From: Rhodoferax sp. TS-BS-61-7
Lineage (GTDB): Bacteria; Pseudomonadota; Gammaproteobacteria; Burkholderiales; Burkholderiaceae_C
NCBI RefSeq assembly: GCF_002943465.1
Contig: NZ_PTQY01000006.1
Span: 186,001 to 250,000 of the forward strand
Direction of reading: 5' to 3'
DNA length: 64,000 nt
In this document: piece after piece, positions 24,061 to 32,758 of the stretch
How positions within the stretch are numbered: the stretch's first letter is position 1
How the letters are laid out: every line of letters begins with the position of its first letter
Notes under the pieces: generated by a model
The model's input: the letters and a program-made list of their open reading frames with translations, nothing else
Told to the model about the DNA's origin: nothing
Databases searched by the model: none
Position numbers and translations under genes: made by a program

Positions 24061-25559
24061 TGTTCTGATTCCTGTTTCAATCCGGATGCCATGCGCAAAA
24101 TCGATTCTTCGGTGGTTGCTTCTGCGCGCAGTTCGCCCGCGACACTTCCATTGCGGATCACGATGGTTCTGTCACACAAGCCAATGATTTCGGGGAGTTC
24201 GGACGAGATCACGACCACACCCACACCCTCGTTACACAGCTGCCGGAGCACCTGGTGGATCTCGGCCTTGGCGCCCACGTCGACACCTCGGGTTGGCTCA
24301 TCCATAAAGACAATTTTTGGGTTGGTGGCCAGCAGTTTGGCAATGGCCACTTTCTGCTGGTTGCCACCCGACAGGCTGTCGGCATTGGCGGCCACACTGC
24401 TGGCCTTGAGCTTTAATTTCTGTCCCAGCCTTTGGGCCTGCTCGGTTTCTTTGGCCGGGTCGACCGTGAAGAATTTGGACTGAACCCGGGCCAACGCCAT
24501 GGAGGCGATGTTGGACTGGATCGGCAGTTCGAGGAACACGCCTTCAGACTTGCGGTCTTCGCTCAGGTAGGCAATGCCATGGGCCAACGCCTTTTGGTAG
24601 GTGCGGGTGTCCACGGGGGCGCCGTTCATGGTCACCGTGCCGCCGCATTGGGGCGTGATGCCGCAGATCACCTTGGCAATCTCGGACCGACCGGCCCCCA
24701 TGAGGCCTGCGATGCCCAGAATTTCGCCGGGCATGATTTGCAGCGACACCGCATGGACGCGGTCTGCGTCGCTGATAGAGGTGACTTCCAGCAAGGGCCG
24801 TGTGCCTATGGTCTGGGATTTCTCCGGGTAATAGGCGCCCAGTTCGCGGCCCACCATTTTCTTGATGAGCTCGTCTGCGGTGGTGTCCTGGATCTTGCCG
24901 GTGAACACACTGGCGCCATCGCGCAGCACGGTCACATGCGAGCAGTGCTCAAAGATCTCCGCCATGCGGTGGCTGATGTAGATGATGCCTATGCCCGCAT
25001 TGGCGAGTTCGTGCAGGATTTTGAACAGCGATTCGGACTCCACCTCTGTGAGTGCGGCGGTGGGTTCGTCCAGGATGAGGATCTTGCAGTCCAGCGCCAG
25101 CGCCTTGGCAATCTCCACCAGCTGCTGGTTGGACAGGCTCAAATTCTCCACCAGGGTGGCCGTGTCAATGTCCTTGCCCAGGCGCTGGATGATCTGCTGG
25201 GCCCGTACTTGCAGCGCTGCGTAGTCCATCAACAGCCGCTTGGACTGGTTGACTTCGCACATGAAAATATTCTCGGCTACCGTGGCGCATCCGCAGAGGG
25301 ATATCTCCTGGTGCACGAGGGAGATTCCGAGCTCGGCTGCGTGCCCGGGATCCTTGATGCGTATGGGACTCCCCTCCATCAGGAGCTGTCCCGCATCGGG
25401 TTGCAGAATGCCGTCGATGACCTTCATCAAGGTAGATTTGCCTGCGCCGTTCTCGCCGCAGACTGCGTGGATTTGTCCTTTTTCGAGTGAAAAATCAATC
25501 CCCGCAAGTGCATGGGTTGCACCAAATGATTTCTTGATTCCACGTAATTCGAGCAGCAT
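24057..25559 (-). CDS. sugar ABC transporter ATP-binding protein (RbsA-like, duplicated NBD)
   Basis: The product is 500 residues from the ATG at 25559, preceded by AAGGATTGAGG; a TTG two codons upstream is a weaker start. It carries two nucleotide-binding domains. The first has Walker A GENGAGKST, a signature region LSLSNQQLVEIAKAL and Walker B ILILDEPTAAL. The second has a degenerate P-loop (GLMGAGRSEIAK) but intact LSGGNQQKVAIAK and VFMDEPTRGVDVGAK. This is the standard RbsA/MglA layout. It powers import with the neighbouring permease and binding protein. Confidence 0.94.
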   Translation of the reverse strand: MLLELRGIKKSFGATHALAGIDFSLEKGQIHAVCGENGAGKSTLMKVIDGILQPDAGQLLMEGSPIRIKDPGHAAELGISLVHQEISLCGCATVAENIFMCEVNQSKRLLMDYAALQVRAQQIIQRLGKDIDTATLVENLSLSNQQLVEIAKALALDCKILILDEPTAALTEVESESLFKILHELANAGIGIIYISHRMAEIFEHCSHVTVLRDGASVFTGKIQDTTADELIKKMVGRELGAYYPEKSQTIGTRPLLEVTSISDADRVHAVSLQIMPGEILGIAGLMGAGRSEIAKVICGITPQCGGTVTMNGAPVDTRTYQKALAHGIAYLSEDRKSEGVFLELPIQSNIASMALARVQSKFFTVDPAKETEQAQRLGQKLKLKASSVAANADSLSGGNQQKVAIAKLLATNPKIVFMDEPTRGVDVGAKAEIHQVLRQLCNEGVGVVVISSELPEIIGLCDRTIVIRNGSVAGELRAEATTEESILRMASGLKQESEQ

Positions 25560-25568
25560 CCTCAATCC

Positions 25569-26600
25569 TTACTCGTTAATGCCTTTGGTACCGCGGCGGG
25601 TCAGGTACTTGTCCCAGTAGAAGTCGTCCGCATTGGCCTTGCTGACCACCGACAAGCCGTTGTCCAGGAAGGGCACCGACATGGGGTTGTTACCCGCCCG
25701 CTTGGCGTCGTTCATGGGGTCAATCAGCGCTGTGTTTTTCGCCATGAAAAGCAGCATCATGCCCGCGAAACCTTGCATGCCCTGGTTGGGGTTGATGGAG
25801 CCGAACACGTCGCCCGACTTGATCATGTCCAGGATCTTGGCGTTCACGTCGCAGCACATCACCTTGATGTCTTTTTTGGACTCCACCTTGGCCTGCGCCG
25901 CACCCAGAGCGGTGTTGGCTTCGGGCATGAACAGGGCGCCCAGGTTGGGGTTGGCCTGAATCAGGCTCAGCGTGGCCTGGTAAGCCTTGTTGGCATCCTG
26001 GTTGGTGGCCGCACGTCCTACCAGCTTCATGTTGGGGTACTTGGCCTTCATGCGGTCCACAAAGGCGGAGATGCGGCGGTCGTGGTTGTCCTGGCCGGGG
26101 TTTTCCAGCACGGCGTATTCACCTTTGCCGCCCATGGCCGTGGCAATGGCGTCGGCCGCTGCAGCGCCTTCGCGGAAGTTGTCCGAGGTGACAAACGACA
26201 CACGTTTGGAGTTGGGGGAGTCGGCGGCAAATGTCACCACCGGAATGCCCATGGCGGCTGCGCGGGCGATGGGTTCAATGAACGGATCGGGGTTCATGGG
26301 GTGCAAAAAGATGCCGGCAGGCTTGCGTGCGAGCTGTTGCTCAAACGATGCCAACTGCTTGTTCACGTCGTATTCGGGCGTGCCCGAGTAGCGTGTTTTG
26401 ACGCCCAGCGATTTGCCCAAGGACTTGAACATTTCGTACACGGGGAACCAATATTCCACCCCGCTCACCATCACGTTCATCACGTAGGTGTCATTGGGGT
26501 TGCCACGCAGGCCAACGGCATTTGCAGTCTGTGCAAACGCGCCCAAAGATGCCATTCCGGCACCTGCAGCCGCAGCTGTCTTTAGAAAATCACGCCTCAT
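25569..26600 (-). CDS. periplasmic sugar-binding protein (RbsB-like) with a Tat-type signal
   Basis: The 343-residue protein starts MRRDFLKTAAAAGAGMASLG. The RRDFLK motif followed by a weakly hydrophobic Ala/Gly stretch fits a Tat signal rather than a Sec signal. The mature part is a type I periplasmic-binding fold (peripla_BP_4): VKTRYSGTPEYDVNKQLAS, MGIPVVTFAADSPNSK and GSINPNQGMQGFAG. It is the first gene of the importer operon. Two predicted GntR operator sites lie between it and the divergent oxidoreductase gene. Ligand unknown; the catabolic genes nearby suggest a polyol or sugar. Confidence 0.93.
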   Translation of the reverse strand: MRRDFLKTAAAAGAGMASLGAFAQTANAVGLRGNPNDTYVMNVMVSGVEYWFPVYEMFKSLGKSLGVKTRYSGTPEYDVNKQLASFEQQLARKPAGIFLHPMNPDPFIEPIARAAAMGIPVVTFAADSPNSKRVSFVTSDNFREGAAAADAIATAMGGKGEYAVLENPGQDNHDRRISAFVDRMKAKYPNMKLVGRAATNQDANKAYQATLSLIQANPNLGALFMPEANTALGAAQAKVESKKDIKVMCCDVNAKILDMIKSGDVFGSINPNQGMQGFAGMMLLFMAKNTALIDPMNDAKRAGNNPMSVPFLDNGLSVVSKANADDFYWDKYLTRRGTKGINE

Positions 26601-26669
26601 TTCGACTCCTTCATTGCTTTTGGAAAGTTGCTTGTCTGGTCAGCTCGATGACATGAAACAGGGTTTTGT

Positions 26670-26679
26670 TGTCATGACA
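26670..26679. promoter_or_regulatory. putative GntR operator site A
   Basis: A perfect palindrome TGTCATGACA lies 69 bases upstream of the binding-protein start. The same core recurs at 26758-26767 and, with one mismatch each, at 32617-32626 and 32705-32714, all in divergent promoter gaps of the same catabolic cluster. Confidence 0.6.
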
Positions 26680-26756
26680 GGATTGACTGTAGTTCACAAA
26701 AAATGGCAGGAATATAAGGAGAAACCCGTACAAACAAGCCCATAAGGTCAGATAAG

Positions 26757-26768
26757 ATGTCATGACAT
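26757..26768. promoter_or_regulatory. putative GntR operator site B
   Basis: The 12-base perfect palindrome ATGTCATGACAT stands upstream of the GMC oxidoreductase gene, 79 bases downstream of site A. Further half-sites (GATGACA) flank it. The twofold symmetry and spacing fit binding by a dimeric GntR/HutC regulator such as the one at 28754-29503. Confidence 0.6.
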
Positions 26769-26844
26769 GTATGTGTGATGACAAAGGTTTTTGAGAATGA
26801 CGACTAACGGGCACTTCAGCAGCGGGCACCAGGCGGTGTCTGGC

Positions 26845-28497
26845 ATGGCTGACTATGACTACATCGTGGTGGGTGGCGGAACCGCTGGCGCCCTGCTGGC
26901 CAACCGGCTCAGCGCAGACCCCCAAAATTCGGTGCTGCTGGTAGAAGCCGGCGGCCGCGACAACTACCACTGGATCCACATCCCCGTGGGTTACCTGTAC
27001 TGCATCAACAACCCCAAAACGGATTGGTGTTTTCGCACCGAACCCGACCCCGGCCTGAACGGCCGGTCCTTGATCTATCCGCGTGGCAAAACGCTGGGGG
27101 GCTGCTCCAGCATCAACGGCATGATTTACATGCGGGGCCAGTCGCGCGACTACGACGCCTGGGCCGCGGAACTGGGTGACACGCAGTGGAGTTGGGCGTC
27201 TTGTTTGCCCCACTTCAAGCAGCACGAGTGGCACCACCGGCTGGATGCAAAACACCTGCAGACCGGCAGTTTCCCCACGGCGGATTTACATGGCGGGCGA
27301 GGAGAGTGGCGGGTGGAGCGGCAACGTCTGCGCTGGGACCTGCTGGATGCATTTGCCACCGCGGCAGAGCAGGCGGGCATTCCCAAGAGCGATGATTTCA
27401 ACACCGGCAGTAACGAAGGTGTGGGCTATTTTGAGGTCAACCAGAAATCGGGTTTTCGCTGGAACACGTCCAAGGCCTTTTTGAACGCCAGCGTGCGCAA
27501 GCGCAGCAACCTGACCATCTGGACGCAGACGCAGGCGAGCAAGCTGGTGCTGGCGCCAGACGGCCAAGGCGCCACCGTGTGCCAGGGGCTGGAAGTGATC
27601 CGCGGCGGGCAGCGTGTGGTGCTGAAGGCGCGCAAGGAAGTGGTGTTGTGCGCCGGCGCCATTGGCACGCCGCAGCTGCTGCAACTCTCCGGGGTGGGGC
27701 AACCCGACCTGTTGGCAAAGTTCGGCATACCGCTGGTCAAACGAATGGATGGTGTGGGCCAGAACCTGCAGGACCACTTGCAGATCCGCGCGGTCTACAC
27801 CGTGAAGAACGCACTTACGCTCAACACCCTGGCCAACTCCTGGTGGGGCCAGCTCAAAATTGGCATGCAGTATGTGCTGTCGCGCAGCGGGCCCATGAGC
27901 ATGTCGCCGTCGCAGCTGGGTGTGTTCACCCGCAGTGATGCCAGCCGGGCGCACCCCAATATCCAGTTTCATGTGCAGCCGCTGAGCCTGGAGGCATTTG
28001 GGCAACCCCTGCACAACTTCCCTGCACTCACGGCCAGTGTGTGCAACCTGAACCCGACCAGCCGGGGCGGGGTGGCCATCAAGTCGAACGATTTCACCGT
28101 GGCGCCTGCGATAGCACCCAACTACCTGAGCACACGGGACGACCAGCAGGTCGCGGCCGATTCGTTGCGGGTGGCGCGCAACATCATGGCGCAAGCCGCC
28201 ATGGCACCGTACGCACCGGCAGAGTTCAAACCCGGTGTGCAGTACCAGACCGACGCCGAGTTGACCCAGTTGGCGGGCGACATTGCCACCACCATCTTCC
28301 ACCCGGTGGGAACGGCCAAGATGGGCGTGGCCGACGACCCCATGGCAGTGACCGACGCCCGGCTGCGTGTGCATGGCATACGCGGGCTGCGCATTGCCGA
28401 TGCGAGCGTCATGCCCACCATCGTCAGTGGCAACACCAACAGCCCCACGCTGATGATTGCGGAGAAAGCAGCCGCATGGATTCGCGCGGGTGAATAA
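26845..28497 (+). CDS. GMC-family FAD-dependent alcohol dehydrogenase
   Basis: The product is 550 residues from the ATG at 26845 (MADYDYIVVGGGTAGALLANRL); an in-frame ATG at 26797 adds 16 residues that do not look like family sequence. It has the N-terminal FAD-binding motif GGGTAG, the GMC signature GKTLGGCSSINGMIYMRG, the second signature GAIGTPQLLQLSGVG and the C-terminal catalytic His region IFHPVGTAKMG with SGNTNSPTLMIAEKAA. The family oxidises alcohols (choline, polyols, sugars) to aldehydes or ketones. It is divergent from the importer and 18 bases ahead of the tautomerase. Confidence 0.92.
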   Translation: MADYDYIVVGGGTAGALLANRLSADPQNSVLLVEAGGRDNYHWIHIPVGYLYCINNPKTDWCFRTEPDPGLNGRSLIYPRGKTLGGCSSINGMIYMRGQSRDYDAWAAELGDTQWSWASCLPHFKQHEWHHRLDAKHLQTGSFPTADLHGGRGEWRVERQRLRWDLLDAFATAAEQAGIPKSDDFNTGSNEGVGYFEVNQKSGFRWNTSKAFLNASVRKRSNLTIWTQTQASKLVLAPDGQGATVCQGLEVIRGGQRVVLKARKEVVLCAGAIGTPQLLQLSGVGQPDLLAKFGIPLVKRMDGVGQNLQDHLQIRAVYTVKNALTLNTLANSWWGQLKIGMQYVLSRSGPMSMSPSQLGVFTRSDASRAHPNIQFHVQPLSLEAFGQPLHNFPALTASVCNLNPTSRGGVAIKSNDFTVAPAIAPNYLSTRDDQQVAADSLRVARNIMAQAAMAPYAPAEFKPGVQYQTDAELTQLAGDIATTIFHPVGTAKMGVADDPMAVTDARLRVHGIRGLRIADASVMPTIVSGNTNSPTLMIAEKAAAWIRAGE

Positions 28498-28515
28498 CTT
28501 TCAAGGACTCCCTCC

Positions 28516-28725
28516 ATGCCCGTTGTGAACCTGCAAGTCATCGCTGGGCTCAGCGTTGACCAGAAGCGCACGCTGGTCGCCGAGATCACGCAGACCCTGT
28601 GCCGCGTGACCGGCGCCAAGCCCGAGCGCACGCACATCCTCATTCACGAGGTGGCAGATGAAGACTGGGGGCTGGAAGGGCGGCTGGTGCTGGACCGCAG
28701 GGCCGCGTCGGCACCAAAGACCTGA
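28516..28725 (+). CDS. 4-oxalocrotonate tautomerase-family protein
   Basis: The product is 69 residues starting MPVVNLQVIAGLS, so after Met removal Pro1 can be the catalytic base of this superfamily. It is the size of a 4-OT subunit. Arg11 of 4-OT is replaced by Leu (position counted from Pro1), and the Arg39 position by alignment looks like His, so substrate use probably differs from 4-oxalocrotonate. It follows the GMC oxidoreductase by 18 bases and may isomerise a keto-enol intermediate of the same pathway (inference). Confidence 0.88.
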   Translation: MPVVNLQVIAGLSVDQKRTLVAEITQTLCRVTGAKPERTHILIHEVADEDWGLEGRLVLDRRAASAPKT

Positions 28726-28753
28726 CGCCTTCTGTGCGTCGGGTCGCTGGCGT

Positions 28754-29503
28754 TCAGGCTTGGGTGCGCACGTGCAGGCGGGTGTTCTGGCAGCGGTGCA
28801 GCGCCACGTAGTGCTCCACGGCGCGCCCGTCTTTGGTGAAGGCGACGGACTCAATGCGCAGCAGGGGCTCCGGTGTCTCCAGCTGCAAGAGTTCCATGGT
28901 TTCGGCGTCCGGTAGCGTTGCGTCTATCCAGCGCTCGGCCTTGGCCACATGCAGGCCGTATTGGCGCCGCAACACTTCGTACAAGGATTTGTCTTCGAGC
29001 CGAATCTTGTGCAGCTCGGGCGCCACATCGGTGGGAATGGCGGTGCTTACCAGCAGCCGGATATTGCCGTCCACACTGCGCAGGCGCCGCAGGGATGTCA
29101 CTTCGGAGTTGCTTTGCAGGCCCAGCGCAACGGCTTCTTTTTCGTCCGGTGCGCGTTGGCTTTGGTGCAGCACCTGGGTTTTGACCACGCGGCCCTTGAG
29201 CGCCATTTCGTCCGAGAAGCCCAGCACCATGGAGATGAAGTCTTCATCGCGTTTGGGTGTGGAGATGAAGGCACCCTTGCCCTTGATCTTGTAGATCAGC
29301 CCGCTGCGCACCAGGTCCGACAGCGTTTCGCGCACCACGATGCGCGAGATGCCATAAATCTCGCCCAGCTCGGCCTCCGAGGGCAGCTGTGCGTTGACAC
29401 CCAATTCACCACTGACGATTTGCTGTCGCAGAATGTCCCGCAGCTGAATCCACAAAGGAGTTCCGCTATCGCGTTGCAGCAAATTCAAGGGTCGTGAGGT
29501 CAC
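28754..29503 (-). CDS. GntR/HutC-family transcriptional regulator (UTRA domain)
   Basis: The 249-residue regulator has an N-terminal GntR winged helix (PLWIQLRDILRQQIVSGELG, then LPSEAELGEIYGISRIVVRE, about residues 15-80). The C-terminal UTRA effector domain (residues about 100-240) contains LRRLRSVDGNIRLLVSTAIP and ERWIDATLPDAE. The start is GTG, overlapping the dehydrogenase stop by four bases. It probably senses a phosphorylated or free pathway substrate and represses the cluster through the TGTCATGACA sites. It is the last gene of the kinase-dehydrogenase-regulator operon. Confidence 0.92.
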   Translation of the reverse strand: MTSRPLNLLQRDSGTPLWIQLRDILRQQIVSGELGVNAQLPSEAELGEIYGISRIVVRETLSDLVRSGLIYKIKGKGAFISTPKRDEDFISMVLGFSDEMALKGRVVKTQVLHQSQRAPDEKEAVALGLQSNSEVTSLRRLRSVDGNIRLLVSTAIPTDVAPELHKIRLEDKSLYEVLRRQYGLHVAKAERWIDATLPDAETMELLQLETPEPLLRIESVAFTKDGRAVEHYVALHRCQNTRLHVRTQA

Positions 29504-31095
29504 ACACAGTCTTTCTCATGGGCTTCAGCTAGTTGCCGCATATTGTGTTTGTTGACAAGAATGGACCGGCATCGGGACACCTCCGCGTGTGTGCGGTCGA
29601 CGCCCCAGCCCAGCTCCTCGCTCGCCGCCTGGGCCATGGTTTCCAGCGCGGCATGGTCCAGATGCCCCAGGAAGGCCGCCAGACTGCGGTGCAACACCAG
29701 GTCGGACAAACGCACCACCCCGGTCAGGCGACACAAGCGACGCAGGGATTGTATGTCTGCCCCATCGAAGCCCAGGTCGACGCTGGGGATGGGCAGCCCC
29801 ACGGTAGACACCGTTCGTTGCTTGTGGACCAGGGGGAGCACGGCGTCGGTGGCTTCTTCGGCCAGTGCCCGGAAGGTCGTCCACTTGCCGCCCACCAGGT
29901 TCACTACCGGCAGGGTTCTAGCCCCGTCGGGGCCGTCCACAATCACATGGTGGTCACGCGAGATCTTGCCGGGCTTGCCCGCTACACCGTTGCTGGACTG
30001 GATGGTGGCCAGCGGCCGCACCCCCACAAAGGTGTAAACAATCTGCTCCCTGGAAAATGCGAATCGCGGAAAGACCTCCTGCAACACTGCCAGAAGGTAG
30101 TCAATCTCGGCAGCGTCGGTCTGCACCTTGTCGGGGTTCACCACCGGAATGTCGGTGGACCCGGCCAGCACCCGCCCCCGGAACGGATACACGATGCAGA
30201 CCCGCCCGTCATTCGCCTCAAAGTACACCATGCGCCCCTTGAGAGCGGCCAGCAGGGCAGGGTGGTCCATGACCAAATGTGAGCCCTTGGTACCCACCAG
30301 GCGACCCTTGGGCACCCCAAAGAGGCCACTCAGTTGCTCCAGCCAGGCGCCGGTGGCGTTCACCACCACATCGGCCGTCACACCGATGTCGGTGTCCAGC
30401 ACCGTGTCCCGCAAGGTCAACCGGTTGCCAGTGAACTCTGCGAGTTCGCAATGGTTGCAAACGACGGATCGGCTTTGGGCCCGGTGGCCATCGGCGATCA
30501 GTTCGTGCATCAAACGTTCGGGGTGATTGATCCACGCGTCATAAAAGTGTGCCGTCCAACGCACATCGTCCGACAGCAGCGCCTTGTCTGCTTGGCTGAT
30601 GGATGCCACGCGGTGCCCGGGCAGAGATCGGTTTTTTCGACCCATCAGGTCGTACAGCTTGAGCCCCAGAGAAACGGCCAACACGCCGCGCGACCGGGCC
30701 GGCGGGTTGGCCCCAAAGAAGCGCAGCACGCTGCCAAAGAGTCCTCCCAGTCGCGAGGACAACGGGATCACCGTGTGCAGGGGCTGTACCAGGTGCGGGG
30801 CTGTCAACAGCAGGTTGTTGCGCTCCTGGGCCGACTCCTTCACCAGCGAAAACTCGGCGTTTTCCAGGTAGCGCAGGCCGCCGTGGATCATGCGGGAGGG
30901 CGCGCTGCTGGCACCGCTGCCCACATCGCCCTTGTCAATCAGCAGGCACTGCACACCTTGCAGGCACAGGTCGCGGAAGACACCAATGCCGTTGATGCCG
31001 GCGCCCACAATGACCACCTGAAAGTGTTGTCCCTGGATGCTGGCGGGGCGGGCGTGTGCGGATGGTTTGGGTTCGTGCATGGGGCGCGCGTTCAT
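29500..31095 (-). CDS. GlpD-like FAD-dependent polyol-phosphate dehydrogenase
   Basis: The 531-residue protein has the FAD motif VVIVGAGINGIGVFRDL and the GlpD-type segments GSGASSAPSRMIHGGLRYLE, GVRPLATIQSS and NLVGGKWTTFRALAEEA, ending with a DAO_C-like domain. True GlpD oxidises glycerol-3-phosphate to DHAP at the membrane and feeds quinone. Here it is locked between an FGGY kinase and a GntR gene (4-base overlaps both sides), and no glpF is nearby. I therefore infer it acts on another polyol phosphate, as EryB does on erythritol-4-phosphate. Glycerol-3-phosphate remains possible. Confidence 0.88.
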   Translation of the reverse strand: MNARPMHEPKPSAHARPASIQGQHFQVVIVGAGINGIGVFRDLCLQGVQCLLIDKGDVGSGASSAPSRMIHGGLRYLENAEFSLVKESAQERNNLLLTAPHLVQPLHTVIPLSSRLGGLFGSVLRFFGANPPARSRGVLAVSLGLKLYDLMGRKNRSLPGHRVASISQADKALLSDDVRWTAHFYDAWINHPERLMHELIADGHRAQSRSVVCNHCELAEFTGNRLTLRDTVLDTDIGVTADVVVNATGAWLEQLSGLFGVPKGRLVGTKGSHLVMDHPALLAALKGRMVYFEANDGRVCIVYPFRGRVLAGSTDIPVVNPDKVQTDAAEIDYLLAVLQEVFPRFAFSREQIVYTFVGVRPLATIQSSNGVAGKPGKISRDHHVIVDGPDGARTLPVVNLVGGKWTTFRALAEEATDAVLPLVHKQRTVSTVGLPIPSVDLGFDGADIQSLRRLCRLTGVVRLSDLVLHRSLAAFLGHLDHAALETMAQAASEELGWGVDRTHAEVSRCRSILVNKHNMRQLAEAHEKDCV

Positions 31096-32588
31096 GGCAG
31101 AGGCTGGTTCAACCGGGCGAAGACAGGCCCCATGTCGGCCAACAGGCCCTGGAAGTTGGCCAGGTACTGGCCGTAGAAGCTGCGCTGGTCTGCGATGGGG
31201 TCCACCTGTTGGAGTGCGGCTTGCAGTGGGGCGGGTGTGTGGCCCACGGCCGACGCCGCGAACATGGCCGCGCCGCGTGCGCCGCTCTCGTCGGCCCCGG
31301 GTGTGTAAACCGTGCTGTCCAGCATGGTGGCCAGCAGGGCACTCAGCCGTGCATCGCCGGCGCCTCCGCCCAGTGCAAACAGGCGGCGGCGCGGCAAACC
31401 GCTGGCCGCCAGGGCATTCAGGTTGTTGGCATGCAGGGCCACCACACCTTCCACCGCAGCGCGTGCCATGTCGGCGGGTGTGTGAAAGGCCCGCAAGCCC
31501 AGGAAACCTGCGCTGGCATCACCACCGCCGTTGATGAACGGGATATAGCGCAGACCATGGGCGCCTGGCACCGAAGTGAACGCAGCATTCAGCAGGTCCG
31601 CAGTGCTGTGCTGCAGCGTGTTGGAGAGCCAGGTGGTGTTGGCCATGCCCGCCGCGCTGTTGTTCATGACCATGACGGATTTTTTGGAGTCCAGCAGCAC
31701 CACATTGCTGATGCCAGCCGCCGCGGCATTCAAAACCGTGGCAATGGAGCCGTCGTTTGCACCGATGGCGGCGTTCACACACCAGGTGCCCAACACCGCG
31801 GCAACGTCTCCCACCTGCGTGGCGCCCACACCCGCCATGGCGCCATACAAATCAATGGCTCCCATGGCAATGGGAATAGATGCTGGAAGCCCCGTGTGGG
31901 CGGCCAGCTCGGGGCGCAATTGCCCCAGCGGGCTGCCACTGTCTTGCAGGCGGGCCAGCAGGTCCGGCCGCCATGGGGGTACCTGGGCCACCGCAAATGC
32001 CAACTCTGAAGGACGTCTTGTGGTGCTATCCAGCAGGCCCGCCGTGCTGGCGTCGCTGTAGTCGGTGGCGCGCTCGCCGCACAGCACCATGGCCACATAG
32101 TCTTTGGCAAAAAAGAGAGTGCTTGCTTGCTGAAAGGCAGCCGGATTCAGCCGGGCGATGTCGGCGGCAATCATGGACGGCTGCCCCGACCAGGGGCCTG
32201 TGCCCACCGTGCTGAACAGCTGACGCGCCTGGGTCTGCGCCAGGGCATTGGCAATCGGCGTGGCACGCTGGTCGGTGGACGACACCGCAAAGTCATCGTG
32301 CAGCGCACCCGCGGCATCCACCACATACAGCCCGCCACCATGGCCCACACAGGCCATCGCAGCCACATCGGTGGCACGTGCGCCCAGCTGTTGGCTCACC
32401 TGCGCCAACAAACCCGTGATCAACGGGCGTAGCACGTTGCCGGGCACCTGGCAGGTGCCGGTGGACGCCCGCTGCCAAGGAATGGCGGCACCAGCTTGCG
32501 CCAGCACGGTACCCCTCTCCCCATCAAATGCCGCAATTTTTAAACTGGTGGAGCCAAGATCCAGGCCAATGTAAATGTGACTCGCCAT
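31092..32588 (-). CDS. FGGY-family carbohydrate kinase
   Basis: The 498-residue kinase has the ASKHA phosphate-1 motif YIGLDLGSTSLKIAAFD, the hinge region FINGGGDASAGFLGL and the adenosine-binding LFALGGGAGDARLSALLA. FGGY kinases phosphorylate xylulose, ribulose, glycerol, erythritol and similar compounds; the sequence resembles the xylulokinase-like branch without a diagnostic substrate motif I can name. It is first in the kinase-dehydrogenase-regulator operon, with an ATGA overlap to the GlpD-like gene, and divergent from the aldo-keto reductase. Confidence 0.9.
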   Translation of the reverse strand: MASHIYIGLDLGSTSLKIAAFDGERGTVLAQAGAAIPWQRASTGTCQVPGNVLRPLITGLLAQVSQQLGARATDVAAMACVGHGGGLYVVDAAGALHDDFAVSSTDQRATPIANALAQTQARQLFSTVGTGPWSGQPSMIAADIARLNPAAFQQASTLFFAKDYVAMVLCGERATDYSDASTAGLLDSTTRRPSELAFAVAQVPPWRPDLLARLQDSGSPLGQLRPELAAHTGLPASIPIAMGAIDLYGAMAGVGATQVGDVAAVLGTWCVNAAIGANDGSIATVLNAAAAGISNVVLLDSKKSVMVMNNSAAGMANTTWLSNTLQHSTADLLNAAFTSVPGAHGLRYIPFINGGGDASAGFLGLRAFHTPADMARAAVEGVVALHANNLNALAASGLPRRRLFALGGGAGDARLSALLATMLDSTVYTPGADESGARGAAMFAASAVGHTPAPLQAALQQVDPIADQRSFYGQYLANFQGLLADMGPVFARLNQPLP

Positions 32589-32616
32589 GCAACAACACCC
32601 TCTGTTTCTTTTGACT

Positions 32617-32626
32617 TGTCATTACA
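32617..32626. promoter_or_regulatory. putative GntR operator site C
   Basis: TGTCATTACA, one mismatch from the palindrome TGTCATGACA, lies 29 bases upstream of the kinase start. Confidence 0.5.
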
Positions 32627-32704
32627 TCATATGAGTCAAGGTTTGCCAACACTAGGGTAAACGCCAATAAAATTGGCCGATTCAGGCCATTAAACTCATA
32701 AACA

Positions 32705-32714
32705 TGTCATAACA
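32705..32714. promoter_or_regulatory. putative GntR operator site D
   Basis: TGTCATAACA, one mismatch from the core palindrome, lies 45 bases upstream of the aldo-keto reductase start and 79 bases beyond site C, the same spacing as between sites A and B (edge to edge 78 bases for C-D). Confidence 0.5.
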
Positions 32715-32758
32715 ACTTGGTGGTGTGACAGCGACCGTGAACTCAGAGGAATGAACAA

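Noticed and set aside
29500..31095. Calling the dehydrogenase glpD
   Set aside because: The protein resembles GlpD, but the operon (FGGY kinase, GntR, no glycerol facilitator) points to another polyol phosphate, so no symbol is given.
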